Assembly (NCBI GenBank): GCA_963698715.1
Contig: CAVORW010000004.1
Location: 787,385 to 851,384 of the forward strand
Origin: CAWHJB01 sp963698715
GTDB taxonomy: Bacteria > Chloroflexota > Anaerolineae > Anaerolineales > UBA4823
Length of the DNA stretch: 64,000 nucleotides
Reading direction: 5' to 3'
The notes beneath the pieces are model-generated. The model did no database searches, was not told where the DNA came from, and saw only the letters and a program-made list of their open reading frames with translations. This document shows, piece after piece, positions 15,955 through 25,113 of the stretch; positions within the stretch are counted from its first letter, which is position 1; each line of letters begins with the position of its first letter. The position numbers and the translations under genes are program-made.

Positions 15955-17325
15955 CTACTTTGGCATCCAAATTCTTAGTGTATTAGCCTCCTGTCCAACC
16001 GCCAGCGCCAATCTGCCATCGGACAGCATAACTGCAGCCAAATTGGTGCTCAGCCGCCCACCTACCGGTGCTTCCCAAACGATTTCTAATTCATGATTGA
16101 TTGATTGGATGCCAGCTAAAACGGTCTGGGATTGATCCGGCACAACGATCTCAATCTGCCCATCGCCATCAAAATCTGCCGCCAGGGCGCCATCCAGGTT
16201 GCGCGAGCCGATCTGGTGCGAGCTGTAGCCGCTCAGCTCTGCTCGAATCACCAGGCGATCCTGTTCGACTGCATAAATTTCTATGACGCCGCCAATGTGC
16301 GGTGTACGAATGACCGCGATTTCCAGAGGCCCGCCTTCAATAAATTGGCCAACAGCCAGTTGGTGCCGCCAGCGAAATCCCTGACCGAGTGACTCGCCGG
16401 TGGCAAACAGGCTGCCATCTTCACGGTAGACGACGATGCGTGCGCCAGAACGGGCGTTGCTCTGGGTGACGATGATTTCACGCTCTCCATCGCCATCCAG
16501 ATCCACCCAGAGCGGGGCAATTCCTTCGATGACATCACCTGGATCGATCTGGATAACACGCATAATATGCGGGGCATCGCTGGCGTTTACCAGCGTAATC
16601 GTTTTAGCTTCGAACTCGTCGCCCAGTACGCCGTGCGGATATTCTGAGGTCGGGGTGGAAAGGAACAGCAGGCGACCCTCGCCATCCGACAGGATGCGGG
16701 CGTCTGGCAAAGCATCCACTGCCAGCGTATGCGCCACCTCCAGCCGGATCAAGCGCAGCTGCCCATCCGCATCGATGTATGCCTGAGCGCCATCTTCCAG
16801 GACGATTGGGTTTGTCGAGGCAGATGCAACGAGAGCAGGGGAAATCAGCGCGATCCGCTCTCCGGCAACCTGGAGCACCGGCGGCATGCCGGCAGGTAGC
16901 CTGGAGAAATTGAGGGTTATTTCCGAAACCCTATCTCCAACCACCTGGAATGCCTGCACCTGCCCATCCTCCAGCGCCGCTGCCCAGACGCTGCCAGATG
17001 ACACGGGTGCGGCGACGATCCAAAGCGGTTTGCCCAACAACGGGATATCGATCGGCTGTGTGGGCATTCCACCGGATCCCGTTACGAGGCGATTACCATC
17101 CAGGCGCTGGTTGGTGATGGCAATCTCAGAACCCGAGCCTTGTTCGGGGTCAGTTTCAATCACAGGTGCCGGTAGTGTCCAGGTAGGATCCGGGGGAGGG
17201 GTGAGCGTTGGAGCAACCCCCGCTTCTTGAGTTAGGGTGGAAAGATTGGCTGGCACAGAAGTGCAGCCACCCGCGAAAACCAACAAGCTGAGAAAGGCGC
17301 GAAAAATGATCGGGGTAGATAGCAT
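15955..17325 (-). CDS. FG-GAP/VCBS-repeat lipoprotein
   Basis: A 456-residue exported protein: lipobox AGGC (Cys near residue 21), a Thr/Pro-rich linker, then beta-propeller-like repeats with calcium-type loops (VDLDGDGEREIIV near residue 275, ADFDGDGQIEIVV near 395). Such repeats form surface propellers; no enzymatic domain is visible. It lies 28 bp after the SDR gene on the same strand. Function unknown. Confidence 0.7.
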   Translation of the reverse strand: MLSTPIIFRAFLSLLVFAGGCTSVPANLSTLTQEAGVAPTLTPPPDPTWTLPAPVIETDPEQGSGSEIAITNQRLDGNRLVTGSGGMPTQPIDIPLLGKPLWIVAAPVSSGSVWAAALEDGQVQAFQVVGDRVSEITLNFSRLPAGMPPVLQVAGERIALISPALVASASTNPIVLEDGAQAYIDADGQLRLIRLEVAHTLAVDALPDARILSDGEGRLLFLSTPTSEYPHGVLGDEFEAKTITLVNASDAPHIMRVIQIDPGDVIEGIAPLWVDLDGDGEREIIVTQSNARSGARIVVYREDGSLFATGESLGQGFRWRHQLAVGQFIEGGPLEIAVIRTPHIGGVIEIYAVEQDRLVIRAELSGYSSHQIGSRNLDGALAADFDGDGQIEIVVPDQSQTVLAGIQSINHELEIVWEAPVGGRLSTNLAAVMLSDGRLALAVGQEANTLRIWMPK

Positions 17326-17353
17326 GCGCTTAGGTTACTTTAGCAAACTCACG

Positions 17354-18082
17354 CTACGGACTGCCGTAAAGTGGAATCCGCGCCCCATTGATCACGCCAG
17401 CCTCGTCGGAGCATAAATATTGGATAGCAGCCGCGATTTCTTCCGGGGTTGTCCATGAGACGGTTTTGGGCGATGGCTGAATGTCACGCTCGTACTTGAC
17501 ATCGATGGTGCGGACACGAAGCACATTGGCCGTCACACCTGTGCCTTTGTATTCCTCAGCGAGGGTGAGCATCAAAGCCTCTTGAGCAGATTTAGCAATT
17601 GCATAGGGCGCACTCTTTGCCGGAGGCGCGGCAGCGCTTGGAGAAGACACAACAATCATGCGTCCCCAACCATTGGCTGCCAGGTAAGGGCCAAATACCT
17701 GCGCCAAGTAAAAGGTTGTCCACAGATGCTGGTGCAACATTGCGAAGACTTCCTCTCCTGTGACTTCCGGCACCGGTTTACCCCCAATCCAGCCCCCGAC
17801 GAGGTGCAAGAGGATGTCGGCGCGGCCAAATCGCGCTACCGCTGCATCCAGAACGCTTTGTCCGGCTTGCGGCTGACTCAAGTCTACGGCGAAGGAAAGC
17901 GTCCGCTCCTCAGCCAGATTCAGCTCGTTCTCCAATGCTTCGAGCTTTTCTTCACTCGAGCTGACCAGTACCAGTCGCGCTCCTACTTCTGCCAGACTTT
18001 GCGCAACCACGCGCCCCAGCCCACCGGTTGCACCGGTAATCACAACCACTCGTTCATTAAGTCCCATCGTCTTAGCTGCCAT
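17354..18082 (-). CDS. Short-chain dehydrogenase/reductase
   Basis: A 242-residue SDR. NAD(P)-binding TGATGGLG near residue 16, DLSQPQ (acidic residue after strand 3), LVGGW in place of NNAG, catalytic Ser in VVSSPSAAA and YAIAK (Tyr-x3-Lys) near residue 165. It oxidises or reduces a hydroxyl/carbonyl substrate that cannot be named. The ATG at 18082 overlaps the end of the ribA gene by 11 bp and has AGGTGGGG just upstream, so it is translationally coupled to ribA. Confidence 0.88.
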   Translation of the reverse strand: MAAKTMGLNERVVVITGATGGLGRVVAQSLAEVGARLVLVSSSEEKLEALENELNLAEERTLSFAVDLSQPQAGQSVLDAAVARFGRADILLHLVGGWIGGKPVPEVTGEEVFAMLHQHLWTTFYLAQVFGPYLAANGWGRMIVVSSPSAAAPPAKSAPYAIAKSAQEALMLTLAEEYKGTGVTANVLRVRTIDVKYERDIQPSPKTVSWTTPEEIAAAIQYLCSDEAGVINGARIPLYGSP

Positions 18083-18851
18083 TGAGCCCCACCTCGCCCT
18101 GGTGCAAAGCTCCGATTTGTTCGAGCGTCATCCCCTCCACAACCGGGTGATCGATCTGCTCCGGGAAACGAACCTCTCCCCCGATGTTCAGCATATGCCC
18201 CGACTTCGTGGCTTTGGTTTTCAAATAAAACTCGTTGTAGGGATTGGGCGGTATGATCAATGGAATCCGTTCACCAAGCTTGACGCCGTAAGCAGCCAGG
18301 TCATTGATTTTCTTGGGATTGTTGGTCAGTAAGCGCACGGATTTTACCTTGAGCGACATAAGCATGTGTGCAGCAACGCTATAATCGCGCTCATCGTCCA
18401 GGAATCCCAAGGCCAGGTTGGCTTCCACGGTATCATAGCCAGAATCTTGCAGGCCATAAGCGCGGATTTTATTGATCAATCCGATCCCACGCCCCTCCTG
18501 GCGCAGGTAAATCAGGATGCCGTTCTCCATTTGTCCGATCGTTTGCAGGGCGGTTTCCAGCTGGTCGCGGCAGTCACAGCGCAGTGAGCCAATGGCGTCG
18601 CCGGTGAGACATTCGGAATGCATGCGCACCGGAACGTTTTCGGCGCCGGCGATATCGCCGTGCACGAATGCAGCGTGCTCTTTGCCATCGCGGTTGTTGT
18701 AGAAGGCGACCACTTGAAACTTGCCAAAGCGGGAAGGCAGCTCAGCGATGGAAGCAATCCGCACGCAGACGTGCTCTTTGCCGAAACCATCGCACTCGTG
18801 GGAGCGATTTTCATCTAAGAGTTCTTGAATTTGCAGAGGGGTGAGAGACAT
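18072..18851 (-). CDS. ribA: GTP cyclohydrolase II
   Basis: Opens the imidazole ring of GTP, first step of riboflavin synthesis. A 259-residue stand-alone enzyme (no DHBP-synthase domain fused). The zinc site is C-x10-C-x-C in HSECLTGDAIGSLRCDCRD, the catalytic stretch is YLRQEGRGIGL, and NPYNEFYLKTKATKSGHML is in the C-terminal part. AAGGAG 8 nt upstream supports the ATG at 18851. A RibD-type reductase gene lies directly upstream (21-bp gap) and an SDR gene overlaps downstream. It supplies precursors for the many flavoproteins encoded around it. Confidence 0.93.
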   Translation of the reverse strand: MSLTPLQIQELLDENRSHECDGFGKEHVCVRIASIAELPSRFGKFQVVAFYNNRDGKEHAAFVHGDIAGAENVPVRMHSECLTGDAIGSLRCDCRDQLETALQTIGQMENGILIYLRQEGRGIGLINKIRAYGLQDSGYDTVEANLALGFLDDERDYSVAAHMLMSLKVKSVRLLTNNPKKINDLAAYGVKLGERIPLIIPPNPYNEFYLKTKATKSGHMLNIGGEVRFPEQIDHPVVEGMTLEQIGALHQGEVGLNGS

Positions 18852-18872
18852 GGTAATACTCCTTGGTTGTTG

Positions 18873-19574
18873 CTATTGGTTCCTATTTTTATTTCCAACG
18901 AGATAGCGTAACAGTATGCCGCCATCACTATGTTGATCAACTGCTGTCAGTGTTAATTGTCTGGCATTTTCGCGTTCAAAGCCGGTTCCACTTACGAAGG
19001 TAGGCGCACCTGCTCCACCGAAGATCAATGGAGCGATATATACATTAATCTCATCCACAAGATTGTGCTTCAGCAAATCCTCGTTCAAAGTGCCACCACC
19101 TTCGACTAGGAGCCTTTCCACTCCCAATTGCTTGAGTTGCTGCAGTGCAGAGTCGAGGCCAACCCGAGGCCTATCAGTAACAAAAACCTGCACATCCTGT
19201 TTTTTCAGCCAATCAATTTGAGCTGCATCCGTTTGGGTGGTTGTAAAAATGATCTTGCGCGCATTCCCAACCGTGAGGAAGCGGCTGCCATCTTGTATCG
19301 CGGCATTTGTGACCACACCAACCTTGATAGGGTTCTCTTCCAGACCCAGACTGAGACGTTCTGCTCTCAGAAAGTCCGACTTGACAGTGAGGCGGGGATC
19401 GTCCCCCAGCAGCGTATGCCCTCCGACCATGACGGCATCGTTTTGGGCACGTAAGCGATCCATTCTTTCCATATCATATTTGGAAGAAATAGCCGCGCCT
19501 TTTCGGGCAATGGTGTCGGTTTTTCCATCAGCAGTCGTGGCGACATTCAGGGTAACATAAGGGTGATCAGGCAT
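18873..19574 (-). CDS. RibD C-terminal-type reductase (diaminopyrimidine phosphate reductase family)
   Basis: A 233-residue NADPH-dependent reductase with the DHFR-like fold of the riboflavin-pathway reductase. PYVTLNVATTADGK at the N-terminus, NDAVMVGGHTLLGDDPRLTV (NADPH/substrate) and LLVEGGGTLNEDLL near residue 165. The deaminase half of bacterial RibD is absent, as in the stand-alone archaeal/fungal-type enzyme that reduces before deamination. The start at 19574 (MPDHPY) is chosen because GGAG lies 6 nt upstream; 12 further codons to 19610 are possible. Immediately upstream of ribA in one transcript direction. Confidence 0.85.
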   Translation of the reverse strand: MPDHPYVTLNVATTADGKTDTIARKGAAISSKYDMERMDRLRAQNDAVMVGGHTLLGDDPRLTVKSDFLRAERLSLGLEENPIKVGVVTNAAIQDGSRFLTVGNARKIIFTTTQTDAAQIDWLKKQDVQVFVTDRPRVGLDSALQQLKQLGVERLLVEGGGTLNEDLLKHNLVDEINVYIAPLIFGGAGAPTFVSGTGFERENARQLTLTAVDQHSDGGILLRYLVGNKNRNQ

Positions 19575-19707
19575 GTTGAACTCCAGGATATAGACACCAT
19601 CCTGGCTCATTTAATTACCCCGGAATTCTATCAATTCCAAAAGAATCCCTCTTATCAGGCAAGTTATTCCTCAAGAGAGCTAACCTATGGTACTGCCTGA
19701 CAGTTCT

Positions 19708-20250
19708 TCAAGACGAATGAATCGATCGCAAAATGGCAAGAAGATCCTGCACAGATGGGCGGTCGGCCGGATCATAGCTGTGATAAGCCAGGTGGATTTT
19801 TCCCTGGGAAGAGATGATGAAATCACCGCCTAATTGCGCTGAGTCGCCTTGGATGCCGCGCCACTTACGACCCGCAACCAAGAGCTTTACATAAGTCCAT
19901 ATCGTGTGTAAATTCCATGACCGTAATAGCGAACGCTCCAGACCGTATGCCTGGTAGACTCTCCTCTCAGGGTCCAAAAGCAGTCGAAAAGGAGAACAGG
20001 TTTCCTCAAGCCAAGTCTGCGCACCCAGCAAGGATCCGAAGGTGATGATCAAGACGCGCGTGTTCATCTGATCGAGCTCACTCTGGTGCTGGCACAACTG
20101 TGCCACATGCTCGCGGCAGGGCAGTCAACCGAGATGGCGTAGAAAAATCAATAAAACGCTGCTATGGTCTAGCAGACTCTGATACAAGGAAACAGGCTGC
20201 CCTTCTAAAGTGTGAAGCATAAAATCTGGTGCGGTATCACCTTTTTGCAT
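19708..20250 (-). CDS. Peroxiredoxin-like (AhpC-TSA_2 type) probable selenoprotein, UxxC motif, TGA at codon 42
   Basis: Paralog of 13507-14076. Reading from ATG 20250 gives the textbook peroxiredoxin N-terminus MQKGDTAPDFMLHTLEGQPV, then IFLRHLG-U-LPCREHVAQL, where U is the in-frame TGA at 20125-20127 (residue 42), and QLGGDFIISSQG further on; 180 residues in all. The frame is open on both sides of the single TGA and only the redox Cys position is replaced. Without readthrough the annotated gene would begin at 20106 and lose the catalytic site. The same hairpin follows at the same 19-nt distance. It starts 14 bp after the HAD-phosphatase gene, so it belongs to the same - strand operon. A Cys three residues later (C45) could resolve a selenenylsulfide. 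Confidence 0.82.
20090..20127 (-). promoter_or_regulatory. Candidate bacterial SECIS following the in-frame TGA
   Basis: TGGCACAGTTGTGCCA (20090-20105) lies 19 nt after the TGA (20125-20127), identical in sequence and distance to the element in the paralogous gene although flanking codons differ. A 6-bp stem and AGTT loop fit the minimal bacterial SECIS pattern. Confidence 0.65.
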
Positions 20251-20264
20251 AGAAGATTATCTAT

Positions 20265-21017
20265 TTATCCGTGTTTGGTAGGGTTGTGCTCTGCTAACAG
20301 GGTATTCAAAACCTGGGGCAACGAAGCTGGATCATCGACGATCCAGCGCTCATCCAGGAGCTGATTCGCGCGGAAAGCATGGCGGGTGAAGGGGGTTGTG
20401 ACTGCGATTACCGACATCCCGGCGACCAGAGCAGCTTTGACTCCACTGGGAGAGTCTTCAATGACCAGACATTCTTCTGATGGTACATCCAGCACCGCAG
20501 CCACCAGGTTATAGATTTCGGGATCGGGCTTGCCGTGCTCAACATCATCCCGGCTGGCGACAAAGTCAAATACCCCTTCCAGATCAAGGATCTTCAACAC
20601 ACGCTGAACCTGTTCGCAATAGGACATGGTGGCTAAACCCAGCTTGCACTTCGCATCCCGGGCTGACTGGAGAAGCGCTATATTGTGTGGCCACTGGTTA
20701 TTACGCAAAATATCAGGATCAGCCAATATCTTCTCGTAGTAATGCAATCGCACCTGGATAAACGTCTGCCAGAGCGTATCCACGCCCAGGTTGTTCATCC
20801 TGCTTTGTAAGCTTTCCTCAAGACTGAAACGCACGATAAGCCGCTCGGCTACTTCTTTACGGGAAAGGCCAACTACATCTTTGAAGGCTTCGATCACTTC
20901 TGCTTCATGAACTTCGTGCGGACACAGCTCGACCACGGCTTTGGCGTAGGATAAAGCTTTTAGCTTTTCCGTCTGTACCAGTGTACCATCCAGGTCAAAA
21001 ATCATAGCGCGAATCAT
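20265..21017 (-). CDS. HAD-superfamily hydrolase, beta-phosphoglucomutase/phosphatase-like
   Basis: A 250-residue HAD protein. Motif I FDLDGTLVQTE (nucleophile Asp near residue 7), a helical cap, motif II region LATMSY, motif III Lys in HGKPDPEIY and motif IV VIEDSPSGVKAA. The group acts on phosphorylated sugars or similar small phosphates, either as phosphatase or mutase. The start at 21017 overlaps the TSUP gene stop as ATGA with AGGTGA just upstream; the 48 extra codons of the longer frame are not family-like. Confidence 0.87.
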   Translation of the reverse strand: MIRAMIFDLDGTLVQTEKLKALSYAKAVVELCPHEVHEAEVIEAFKDVVGLSRKEVAERLIVRFSLEESLQSRMNNLGVDTLWQTFIQVRLHYYEKILADPDILRNNQWPHNIALLQSARDAKCKLGLATMSYCEQVQRVLKILDLEGVFDFVASRDDVEHGKPDPEIYNLVAAVLDVPSEECLVIEDSPSGVKAALVAGMSVIAVTTPFTRHAFRANQLLDERWIVDDPASLPQVLNTLLAEHNPTKHG

Positions 21018-21871
21018 AAAATCACCTGTCCAAGAGTCAGAACAGCAACCAGGATGAATATAATTCCAAGGCCGCTCTCCAGCGTGCGCTGCGGGATTCT
21101 GGAAGCTGCGTGCGAGCCTAATTGCCCGCCAATAATAACTCCTGGGACTGTAAACATACATAGGCTGAAAACCGTGGCAAGGGCATCACCACCGCTCTGC
21201 AGGAAGCCTGCCAGGTGACCGGAAGCGGCGACCAAGGCGGTGATCGCAACCACAAATACGCTGGTAGCCACGGCAACTTTGCTGGGCACCCGGCAGCGCT
21301 GCAATAGAAAGTAGCCGTTCATTTCGCCTAATCCGGTAGAAACCAGCCCCATGAACAACGCGCCGACGCCGGAGATTGCCATCCCTTCCGGCCGGTTACA
21401 GACTTTATATTCGATTTCTTCACCATTTGCGGCAACCAACCGGGTTGTGTTTCCCAATTGGGGCACACTTGCCTGGATTTCATCATCCAGCATAATGACT
21501 TGTTTATGACTGAGAGCCCTGAGAAAACTGATGCCGACCACAGCTAAGCCTGCTCCCAGGATTGCTTTTAAAATATCCGGTGCAATCCGGGAAGATGCCC
21601 AGGTGCCCAGGATGGCGGCGGGAATTGTAACAATAAGCAAATTCAATCCCAGAGAATAATCGATCAAGCGTTTGCGGGTATACGCAAATAGCCCACTGGC
21701 GAAACCGAAGACTTCCGTGATCAAGCCTGTGCCGATGGCGACATCAGCCGGCAACCGCAGAGCCAGGAGAAAAAAGGGAGCAAAAAAGGTTGCTCCCTCT
21801 ACCCCTGAAGCCATGGCAATCGTGGCGATCAAGACCGATACCGGAAACATGAACCAGTATTCCAGGCTCAT
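21014..21871 (-). CDS. TSUP family (TauE/SafE) membrane permease
   Basis: A 285-residue membrane protein with about eight hydrophobic segments in two repeats. The first contains SGVEGATFFAPFFLLAL and VAIGTGLITEVFG, the second VGALFMGLVSTGLGEMNGYFLLQ, the typical TauE/SafE half-repeats. Members export sulfite, sulfoacetate or other organosulfur anions, or move related substrates; which one is not readable. Both ends overlap neighbours by 4 bp (tal-pgi upstream, HAD downstream). Confidence 0.85.
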   Translation of the reverse strand: MSLEYWFMFPVSVLIATIAMASGVEGATFFAPFFLLALRLPADVAIGTGLITEVFGFASGLFAYTRKRLIDYSLGLNLLIVTIPAAILGTWASSRIAPDILKAILGAGLAVVGISFLRALSHKQVIMLDDEIQASVPQLGNTTRLVAANGEEIEYKVCNRPEGMAISGVGALFMGLVSTGLGEMNGYFLLQRCRVPSKVAVATSVFVVAITALVAASGHLAGFLQSGGDALATVFSLCMFTVPGVIIGGQLGSHAASRIPQRTLESGLGIIFILVAVLTLGQVIL

Positions 21872-24682
21872 GCAAACTGCTCCAACAACTGCTCGAGCCC
21901 TACCTGTGCATCCGTGCCGAGATGGAATCTGATTACCCGTCGACCTTTGTCCAATAACGCCTGGCGATCTCCTAATGCCTGGGCCAGTTTCAGTACCCCA
22001 AAGCTGATGCTGGAAGAATCGGAGCCGCCCACATCGGGGATAGCTACATCCTGTACAGGTTCGGAAGTGAATTGAATGAACAATCCCCGCCCGGCATCGC
22101 CTTTGTGCAACTGACCGGTCGAATGCAAGAACCTGGGTCCATACCCAACCGTGGTTGCCAGCCGGGTTTCCTCACGGATGTGGGCACGGAGCAAAGCCAG
22201 CAAGCGATCCGTCTCAACAGTTGGCCTGACATAAGCCTGAATGGCAACATAAGAACCTGCCTGGGCAAGCTGCAGGAAAGAACGCAGGCTTTCACCAGGC
22301 GTGTTAGCTGAAGGCAAGTCATCTCTGTCATAGTAGAGGGCTATTTTCCCATCCTGAAGATCCGGATCTGTTTCGGGAAGAGTTCCCTTGGACTGATAAG
22401 CTGCAACCATCTGGCGAGCCAGGATTTTGGCGGCTTCCACGTCGGGTTGGTTGAACGGGGGGATATCCAGGCGCTGCCCGGCGACCGCAGTTGCCATTTC
22501 CCACAGGAAGATTTGAGCCCCCAGATCGTACACATCGGTCAATTCGATCGAGAACTCCCGGATGCCCTGCCTGTTCCAAAACCTGCACTGCTTCGTCATG
22601 GGTTGTGTCAGATTTCAGCCGCAGATATACAAACAAACGATCATCCCTATAAACCTCTGGAGTACCAAGTATCTCATCAACAACAGGGACGATACCCTTG
22701 CCGATTTTTCCTGTGCTTTCAGCAACCAACTGCTCTACCCAATCCGCAAAACTCGCCACAGCCGGGGAAATGACAAGGGTCAGTTTGTCCCGGCCAGCTT
22801 TGGCCAGTTCGCCCAGGATAGCACCCAGCTGGCCCCCAAGGTTGTCTCCCAGGTACGGGCAGTTGCTGCCATCGCAGTTACAGGCTGCCACCTGAGCTCG
22901 ATCCAAAAGCACGTCCAGATCCACGCCGATTAAGGCAGCCGGAACTAACCCGAAGTAGGACAGCGCCGAGTAACGCCCACCGATATGCGGATCATTGATA
23001 AAAGTGGCCCGGAACCCATATTCATCAGCGGTTTCTGCCAGTTTACTGTCCGGGTCTGTGATGGCAATAAAATGCCTGCCAGCCTGCTGCCTGCCGACAA
23101 CGTCTACAGTTCGGTTATAGAAATATTTGAAAAACGAGAAGGTTTCGACCGTTCCGCCGGATTTGGTAGAGACGATGAACACAGTGCGCGCCGGATCCAA
23201 CCGGTTTGCCCAAGCGGCTACCGCGTCGGCATCGGTGCTATCCAAGACTGCCAGATCCAGGAATCCTTCCCTGACCCCAAAGGTTTTACGAAACATCTCT
23301 GGCGCCAGGCTGGAACCACCCATCCCGAGCAGCAATACCTGTGTATAGCCTTCTGCTTTTAAATCCTCCGCCAGAGCCTTAAGCTCGGGGATGGCAGCCG
23401 GCATTCGTTCCGGGCTGTGCAGCCAACCCAAACGGTTCGTGATTTCTTCCGGCTCAGAATCCCACACGGTAAAATCGTGATCCCAGATGCGGGCCATAAT
23501 ACGATCGCGCCGCAGCTCCTGCATGGCTGTATCCACCTGTGCCTGGTAAGCCCCCAAATGAGCGCGAAATAACTTTGTACCTTCTGCCAACCGGGCTTGT
23601 TTCTCTTCGATACTCTGAAGCAAAGCCTGGTACGATTTCATGAAAGCCTGCACACCGTCATCGAGCAGTTTCCGGGAAACTCCGTCCAGGTCAATCTGAA
23701 AAGCAGGCAGCTGGTTCAAATAGGCTTTGGCCTCCTGAAGGCCAATCTCAAGCGTGGAGGCGACACGACCATGGTCTTTGAAAGCCTGGAGCGTCGCCGG
23801 AGGAACGGTGTTGACGGTATTGGAGCCGATCAAGGAGTCGACGTAGGTGGTATCGGGATAAGCTGGGTCTTTGGTGCCCGTGCTGGCCCACAGAGGCCGC
23901 TGTACGCGGGCCCCAAGTTCAACCAGCCGCGTCCAGCGCTCCCCATTGAAAATCTCATGGAAACGAGCATAAGCCACTTTGGCGTTGGCGATAGCAATTT
24001 TTCCGAGCAGGGTTTGATTCCCGGCATTTTCTAGCTGAGCATCAACCACAGCATCGATGCGGGAAATGAAGAAAGAGGCTACTGAAGCTATCGTGTTGAT
24101 TGCAAAACCGGCTGCAGCGCGCTTTTCTAACCCGGACAGGTAAGCCTCTGCCACAGCCTCGTACTGCTGGACAGAGAATATCAGGGTGACATTGATATTA
24201 ATACCCTCGGCGGTCAGTAGCTCCACAGCCTGGATACCCTCACCGGAAGCAGGGACTTTAATCATGACATTGGGTCGATCCAATGCTGCGAACAATTTAC
24301 GAGCTTCCTCGATCGTCCCCTGGATGTCATGCGCCAGGGTTGGGCGAACTTCCAGACTGACGTAGCCGTCTTGGCCGCTTGTGCGTTCATAAACAGGACG
24401 CAGGATATCTGCAGCTGCGCGGATGTCATCGATTGCCAGAATTTCAAAGATTGCATCGGAAGATAATTCTTGATCCGCCAGGCTTAACAAAGCCTGGTCA
24501 TAATCCTGGCTGCCGGCGATGGCCTTCTCGAAAATGGTGGGATTTGAGGTTACGCCCATGATCCCATTTTCTACCAGGCGTTGAAGCTCGCCAGAGTCCA
24601 ACATGGCTCGGCGAATATTGTCGTACCAGATCGACTGTCCCAAAGCCTGGACAGCGATGATCGTATTATTTTTATCAGTCAT
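21868..24682 (-). CDS. Bifunctional transaldolase / glucose-6-phosphate isomerase (one frameshift)
   Basis: About 940 residues when the frame is repaired. Residues 1-365 are transaldolase (GVTSNPTIFEKAI; Schiff-base Lys in NVMIKVPAS). Residues about 390-940 are phosphoglucose isomerase (LLLGMGGSSLAPEMF, FIVSTKSGGTVETFSFF, and, in the second frame, the C-terminal end). The frame breaks after VQVLEQAG. One extra base in the CCC at 22565-22567 (+ strand) puts the remainder (GIREFSIELTDVYDLGAQIF...) in another frame, ending at 21868. Fusions of this kind are known in Chloroflexota, Acidobacteria and cyanobacteria. A homopolymer sequencing error is the simplest cause. It links the pentose phosphate pathway with glycolysis; it overlaps osmC upstream by 4 bp. 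Confidence 0.88.
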
Positions 24683-25104
24683 GCTTCATTCCCAACTTTC
24701 GTTCGAATTTTTATTTCCCCGGTTAATGTGCGGTGCACCGGACAGCGCTTGGAAATCTCTTCCAAACGCTGAACCTGTTCAGATGAGAGATCACCATCGA
24801 ATTTCAATTCAACATCGATAATATCCACTCTGGCATTTGGATTGCTCTCGCAATCTTCACAGTCTTTGGCATGGATCTTATAAGTTTCCAGGCCGACTTC
24901 AACATTCTCTAACAGCCAACCCTTTCGTCGAGCATACATCATAACAGTCATCACCTTGCAGGCTCCGAGGGCACTTAAGAGCAGCGCGTAGGGATCTGGG
25001 CCCGCATCGTCGCCGATGCCGAGCGGTTCATCCGCCAGCAGTGAATGGGATCCTGTAGTGATTTCAACCTGCACATTTTGAGCGTTTCTTGCAATTACTT
25101 TCAT
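24679..25104 (-). CDS. OsmC/Ohr family peroxidase-like protein
   Basis: A 141-residue OsmC-family protein. The two redox Cys are in LLSALGACKVMTVMMYARRKG (near residue 49) and RCPVHRTLTG (near residue 120), the usual pair that reduces organic hydroperoxides. A third Cys pair (DCEDCES near 82-85) is unusual for the family. TAGGAG before the ATG supports the start. It lies between tkt (9 bp) and tal-pgi (4-bp overlap) in one operon and, like the two peroxiredoxin-like genes, points to oxidative-stress defence. Confidence 0.85.
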   Translation of the reverse strand: MKVIARNAQNVQVEITTGSHSLLADEPLGIGDDAGPDPYALLLSALGACKVMTVMMYARRKGWLLENVEVGLETYKIHAKDCEDCESNPNARVDIIDVELKFDGDLSSEQVQRLEEISKRCPVHRTLTGEIKIRTKVGNEA

Positions 25105-25113
25105 GAAGTACTC

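Noticed and set aside
13507..20250. General reassignment of TGA to an amino acid in this organism
   Set aside because: TGA is used as a normal stop in several overlaps (ATGA/TGATG) and at many gene ends, so only the two peroxiredoxin-like genes need recoding.
21868..24682. Programmed frameshift in tal-pgi
   Set aside because: No slippery heptamer or pseudoknot seen; a plain extra base in a short C run is simpler, and tkt nearby has the same defect.
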